Assembly: GCF_002858745.1 (NCBI RefSeq)
Contig: NZ_PJRO01000019.1
Coordinates: 1 to 64,000, forward strand
From: Mesorhizobium loti
GTDB lineage: Bacteria; Pseudomonadota; Alphaproteobacteria; Rhizobiales; Rhizobiaceae
Reading direction: 5' to 3'
Length of the DNA: 64,000 bases
A program made the position numbers and the translations under genes. Below are positions 61,101 through 64,000 of the stretch, piece after piece; positions within the stretch are counted from its first letter, which is position 1; each line of letters begins with the position of its first letter. The notes under the pieces were generated by a model that saw only the letters and a list, made by a program, of their open reading frames with translations, was not told the origin of the DNA and did not search any database.

Positions 61101-61774
61101 CGTGCGCGCGAAGTCATGTAGTCGAGCAGGGCAGCACAGGCATCGCGGAAATGTCGGGTCAGGTGACCGACCGCAGCCTTCTCATCGCCTTGCATGCAGG
61201 AAAAGAGCATGGCGCGGTGCTCGTCCTGCGATCGTTCGCGGTAGTCGAGGTTGGACAGCACGATGCGGACATAGCGGTCCGAGGCAGCGTGCTGCGCTTC
61301 GATCAGGTCCAGCAGGCGGCGGTTGCCGCAATCGCGGTAGAGAGCCACGTGGAACTCGCGGTTGAGTTGACCCCAGCGGCCGACATCGGTTTCGCGGTCA
61401 AGCTGTTCGAGCACGCTGGCTGCGTGGCGAAGACTGTCCGGATTCTGCTTTTGCATTGAAAGTCTTAGCGCTTCCACTTCGAGCAGTTCGCGCAACGCGT
61501 AAAGCTCGCTGATATCGGTTGCGTTCATGGCCGCGACCACGGCCCCTCGTGTTGGATGGATGGCGACAAGGCCTTCGGCTTCGAGGTAGCGCAGCGCGTC
61601 GCGAACCGGCATCCGGCTGACGCCGAATTCCTTGGCCAGTTCATCCTGCCGCAAAGCAGCGCCCGGCGCCAAAGTGCCGGTGGCAATGGCCTCGCGCAGG
61701 ATTGCTGTCACCCCATCTGCCGCCGTTTGCGGCCTGACGCTTCTGCCTTCGCCGATCTTGCTCAGTCTATCCAT
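61097..61774 (-). CDS. GntR-family regulator, FCD subfamily
   Basis: This protein of 225 residues has a winged helix (about 18-80, LRQDELAKEFGVSRMPVRDALRYLEAEG) and a C-terminal FCD ligand domain with metal-binding residues in REFHVALYRDCGN and HRAMLF. FCD regulators usually sense carboxylic or amino acids. It is divergent from the FAD oxidoreductase gene, and a perfect palindrome lies between them. Its TAG stop is part of repeat copy 9. Confidence 0.92.
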   Translation of the reverse strand: MDRLSKIGEGRSVRPQTAADGVTAILREAIATGTLAPGAALRQDELAKEFGVSRMPVRDALRYLEAEGLVAIHPTRGAVVAAMNATDISELYALRELLEVEALRLSMQKQNPDSLRHAASVLEQLDRETDVGRWGQLNREFHVALYRDCGNRRLLDLIEAQHAASDRYVRIVLSNLDYRERSQDEHRAMLFSCMQGDEKAAVGHLTRHFRDACAALLDYMTSRAR

Positions 61775-61836
61775 GCAACCGTCCTGAAATGTGAAGTCTG
61801 TCGTGCCGCAAAGCCTCTTGTTCGTCAAATCGAATC

Positions 61837-61852
61837 TGTATACTCGTATACA
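61837..61852. promoter_or_regulatory. GntR operator
   Basis: Perfect 16 bp palindrome (arms TGTATAC and GTATACA around TC). It lies between the GntR gene and the FAD oxidoreductase gene, 21 bases before the latter's start. The TGTATAC half-site is typical of FCD GntR regulators. Confidence 0.8.
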
Positions 61853-61873
61853 AGAATACGAATGGAGGAGAAG

Positions 61874-63070
61874 GTGACTAAGCGAACGACGGAAGCTGTC
61901 GTCATTGGCGGCGGCATTGCCGGCTGCACGCTGGCGTACGAACTGGTCTTGCGAGGAATTGGCGTCACGGTGATCGAGCAGGGGCCAATCGCCGCGGAAT
62001 CATCGGGGCGAAATACCGGCACGCTGCTCTCGGGACCACAGCGCTCGGTGGTCGAGATGCTCGACAAGAGTGTGGAAGTCTACGCGGAACTTGCCGATGG
62101 TCCGGTTCCTTTCGAATTCGGACGGATTGGTCATCTGCTGATTTCGGAAGATGATGAGAGTCTGGAAGAAGCCGCTGCCGTTGCCCAGCGCTACCGGGAA
62201 GCCGGTGTCGGTATGGAGAAGGTGAGCGGGACCGTGTTGGCGCGCGACTATCCGCGACTTGGCTTCAGGGTTGCCGGCGGTTATTTCGCCGAACGGGCGT
62301 GGACGCTGGAGCCTATGGGCGCCACCCACGCCTTCGCCCATGCGGCTCGACTCGCCGGCGGCCGTTTCCGGACCGGCCTGCGGGCGGCACAGGTCATTTC
62401 ACGGGGCGGCAAGGTGCAGGGCGTACTCACCGATGACGGCATCATTGCCGCCGATATGGTTTTCATCGCCAATGGTCTGTGGATGTCCGACATGCTGCGC
62501 CGGACGGTGGGAGACGGACCGCTGCCTGGACTTCCGTTCACGGCCGGACGTGGCTGGTTGATCCAGCTCGGCAAGCTGGATTTCGAATTGCCCTGGATTG
62601 TCGAAGAACTGACATGGCCTGATCAGGACGAACTCGGCCGCCTGTCTTTGGCTGGATTGGCTGATGTCGCGGCTTGCAACGATGACAGACCAGGCGTCGA
62701 GGCGATCTGCCTCAATCCCATGCGAGGGGGCGATGCGCGTCTGGGCGCTTCTGTGCAGCCGGCTTTCCGCGACCTGCTTCGCAACACCGATATGCCCAGC
62801 CGCATCGCAGCCCGGGCATTGCGGATGATCCCGGGACTGGGTTCGCCTGCTGTGAAAAACGTCTATCCGGGCAACCGGCCGATGTTGTCGGATGGATTGC
62901 CTGTGGCCGGACGCACGCCGATCGACGGCCTCTATCTGCACGGCGGCATGGGTTCCATTGGCATGCATGCCGCGCCTGCAACCGCACGCTGGCTGGTGGA
63001 TGCGGTGCTTTCCGGCGATGGCAATCCGCCGCAGGCCTGGCTCAGGCCGCAGCGTTTTGCAGGCTGGTGA
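61874..63070 (+). CDS. FAD-dependent amino-acid oxidoreductase, DAO family
   Basis: This flavoprotein of 398 residues belongs to the D-amino-acid oxidase/SoxB/glycine oxidase family. It has the FAD motif AVVIGGGIAGCTLAYEL at the N-terminus, then IAAESSGRNTGTL, and the C-terminal GLYLHGGMGSIGMHAAPATARWL. The GTG at 61874 is chosen because GGAGGAG lies directly ahead; an ATG at 61862 would add four residues and absorb that site. It is likely controlled by the GntR regulator. The substrate, an amine or amino acid, is unknown. Confidence 0.87.
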   Translation: MTKRTTEAVVIGGGIAGCTLAYELVLRGIGVTVIEQGPIAAESSGRNTGTLLSGPQRSVVEMLDKSVEVYAELADGPVPFEFGRIGHLLISEDDESLEEAAAVAQRYREAGVGMEKVSGTVLARDYPRLGFRVAGGYFAERAWTLEPMGATHAFAHAARLAGGRFRTGLRAAQVISRGGKVQGVLTDDGIIAADMVFIANGLWMSDMLRRTVGDGPLPGLPFTAGRGWLIQLGKLDFELPWIVEELTWPDQDELGRLSLAGLADVAACNDDRPGVEAICLNPMRGGDARLGASVQPAFRDLLRNTDMPSRIAARALRMIPGLGSPAVKNVYPGNRPMLSDGLPVAGRTPIDGLYLHGGMGSIGMHAAPATARWLVDAVLSGDGNPPQAWLRPQRFAGW

Positions 63071-63074
63071 GTGC

Positions 63075-63179
63075 CAGAGCAATTCCAGGAAAAGTGCGTA
63101 GCGGTTTTCCGTCCGGAATTGCGGAAAAACAAAGAGTCAGAGCGTTTCCGCGTTTCCGAAAAACCGGAAACGCTCCTGT
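63075..63179 (-). repeat. Double-hairpin repeat element, copy 10
   Basis: Inverted copy just after the FAD oxidoreductase stop, with a partly doubled GCGTTTCCG arm. It does not supply a stop codon here. Confidence 0.85.
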
Positions 63180-63321
63180 ACAGGCGATTGAAGCATCGTG
63201 GTGGACGTCGAGTTCGGCCTTGATGTAGCCGAATTGAATTGACGTTACATACCGAGGCGGAAAGACTGCGCCCGATCCAGTCGCTGTAGCGAATCCGGAC
63301 GGTTTCGCACGGGAAGGTACC

Positions 63322-64000
63322 ATGACGCTGCACGACGTCTCGCTCGACGACAAATTCGATCTTTCCAAGGAACGGGTTTTTCTCTCGGGTGCCCAGGCCG
63401 TCGTACGTATGCTCCTGATGCAGCGTGAGCGTGACCGGTTGGCTGGCCTCAACACCGCAGGCTTCGTTTCGGGCTACCGTGGATCTCCGCTTGGTGGGCT
63501 GGACCTGCAGCTGTGGCGGGCAAAGAATCAGCTTTCGCATGCCGATATCGTTTTCCAGTCCGGCCTCAATGAAGAACTTGCCGCCACGGCCTGTTGGGGG
63601 GCGCAGCAGGCCGAACTGCTGGGTGAAGGCAAACATGACGGCGTGTTTTCGGTCTGGTACGGCAAAGGGCCGGGTGTCGACCGTTCCGGTGACGTATTCC
63701 GCCATGCCAACCTCGCAGGTTCGTCCAGGCATGGTGGCGTCCTTGCGCTGATGGGCGACGACCACAACGCCGAATCGTCGACCAACGCACATGCCACCGA
63801 GTTCGCCTTCGTGGATGCCATGATCCCCGTGCTCAATCCCGCCGGCGTCCAGGAGCTGATCGACTACAGTCTGCTCGGCTTTGCCATGTCACGTTTCGCC
63901 GGTACCTGGACGGCAATCAAATGTGTGAAGGACAACATCGAATCGACCGCGTCGGTCGATGCGTCGCTGACGCGTCTGAACATTGCCCTGCCCGAATTCG
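63322..64000 (+). CDS. Indolepyruvate ferredoxin oxidoreductase-like protein, N-terminal part
   Basis: The gene runs off the window after 226 codons. The start fits fused indolepyruvate ferredoxin oxidoreductases of proteobacteria (about 1150 residues). It has VSLDDKFDLSKERVFLSG, the thiamine-enzyme segment GYRGSPLGGLDLQLWRAK, WGAQQAELLG, and VWYGKGPGVDRSGDV with MGDDHNAESST. Such enzymes oxidise aryl pyruvates to acyl-CoA with ferredoxin. GGGAAGG precedes the ATG. The later iron-sulfur and gamma domains are not visible. Confidence 0.85.
   Translation, partial: MTLHDVSLDDKFDLSKERVFLSGAQAVVRMLLMQRERDRLAGLNTAGFVSGYRGSPLGGLDLQLWRAKNQLSHADIVFQSGLNEELAATACWGAQQAELLGEGKHDGVFSVWYGKGPGVDRSGDVFRHANLAGSSRHGGVLALMGDDHNAESSTNAHATEFAFVDAMIPVLNPAGVQELIDYSLLGFAMSRFAGTWTAIKCVKDNIESTASVDASLTRLNIALPEF

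Overview
The window looks like the chromosome of a facultatively methylotrophic alphaproteobacterium of the Rhizobiales, most likely Aminobacter or a close Mesorhizobium relative. The reasons are its high GC content, many copies of a roughly 95 bp double-hairpin repeat of a type I associate with Mesorhizobium-like genomes, and a full enzyme set for growth on tri-, di- and monomethylamine through the N-methylglutamate route plus the serine cycle. No methylamine dehydrogenase (mau) or methanol dehydrogenase genes are present.

Layout. 1-127: tail of an ALDH7-type aldehyde dehydrogenase. 404-5737: serine-cycle operon sgaA-mclA-mtkA-mtkB-hprA. 5910-6632: XRE-cupin regulator. 6780-10643 (minus): dimethylamine monooxygenase operon dmmDABC. 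10946-20697 (plus, divergent): mgsABC-gmaS-mgdABCD, then a PEP-mutase/isocitrate-lyase-like gene. 21638-22036: truncated haemoglobin. 22131-27782 (minus): tdm, a small unknown gene, folD, fhs. 28056-29420: tmm, divergent from tdm. 29518-32957 (minus): six-gene operon of small membrane proteins around an APC permease. 33156-38045 (minus): LuxR-type regulator with a degenerate receiver, then ppc and glyA. 38435-41964: two tandem paralogous APC permeases. 42169-47563: RND efflux pump with divergent TetR gene and twin operators. 47903-50419: copper P-type ATPase behind a MerR/CueR-type promoter. 50699-52854: glutathione-dependent formaldehyde oxidation (frmA, frmB). 52873-63070: a winged-helix protein, a gamma-glutamyl hydrolase, a TRAP transporter, an orphan LivH permease, a CGNR regulator, a lipoprotein and a GntR/FAD-oxidoreductase pair. 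63322-64000: start of an indolepyruvate ferredoxin oxidoreductase-like gene.

How it works together. Tmm oxidises trimethylamine to its N-oxide and Tdm cleaves that to dimethylamine and formaldehyde. DmmDABC demethylates dimethylamine to methylamine. GmaS, MgsABC and MgdABCD turn methylamine into glutamate, ammonia and a C1 unit. Tdm, DmmD and MgdC each carry a GcvT-like folate-binding module, so C1 may go straight to tetrahydrofolate. FolD and Fhs connect the folate C1 pool with formate, and FrmA/FrmB oxidise free formaldehyde. GlyA, SgaA, HprA, Ppc, MtkAB and MclA supply much of the serine cycle; glycerate kinase, enolase and malate dehydrogenase must lie elsewhere.

The least explained parts are the membrane-protein operon at 29518-32957, the regulator with the pseudo-receiver, the small gene before folD, and the habit of the repeat elements of ending exactly on, and supplying, TAG stop codons of adjacent genes. 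All assignments come from reading the sequence; no database search was run.
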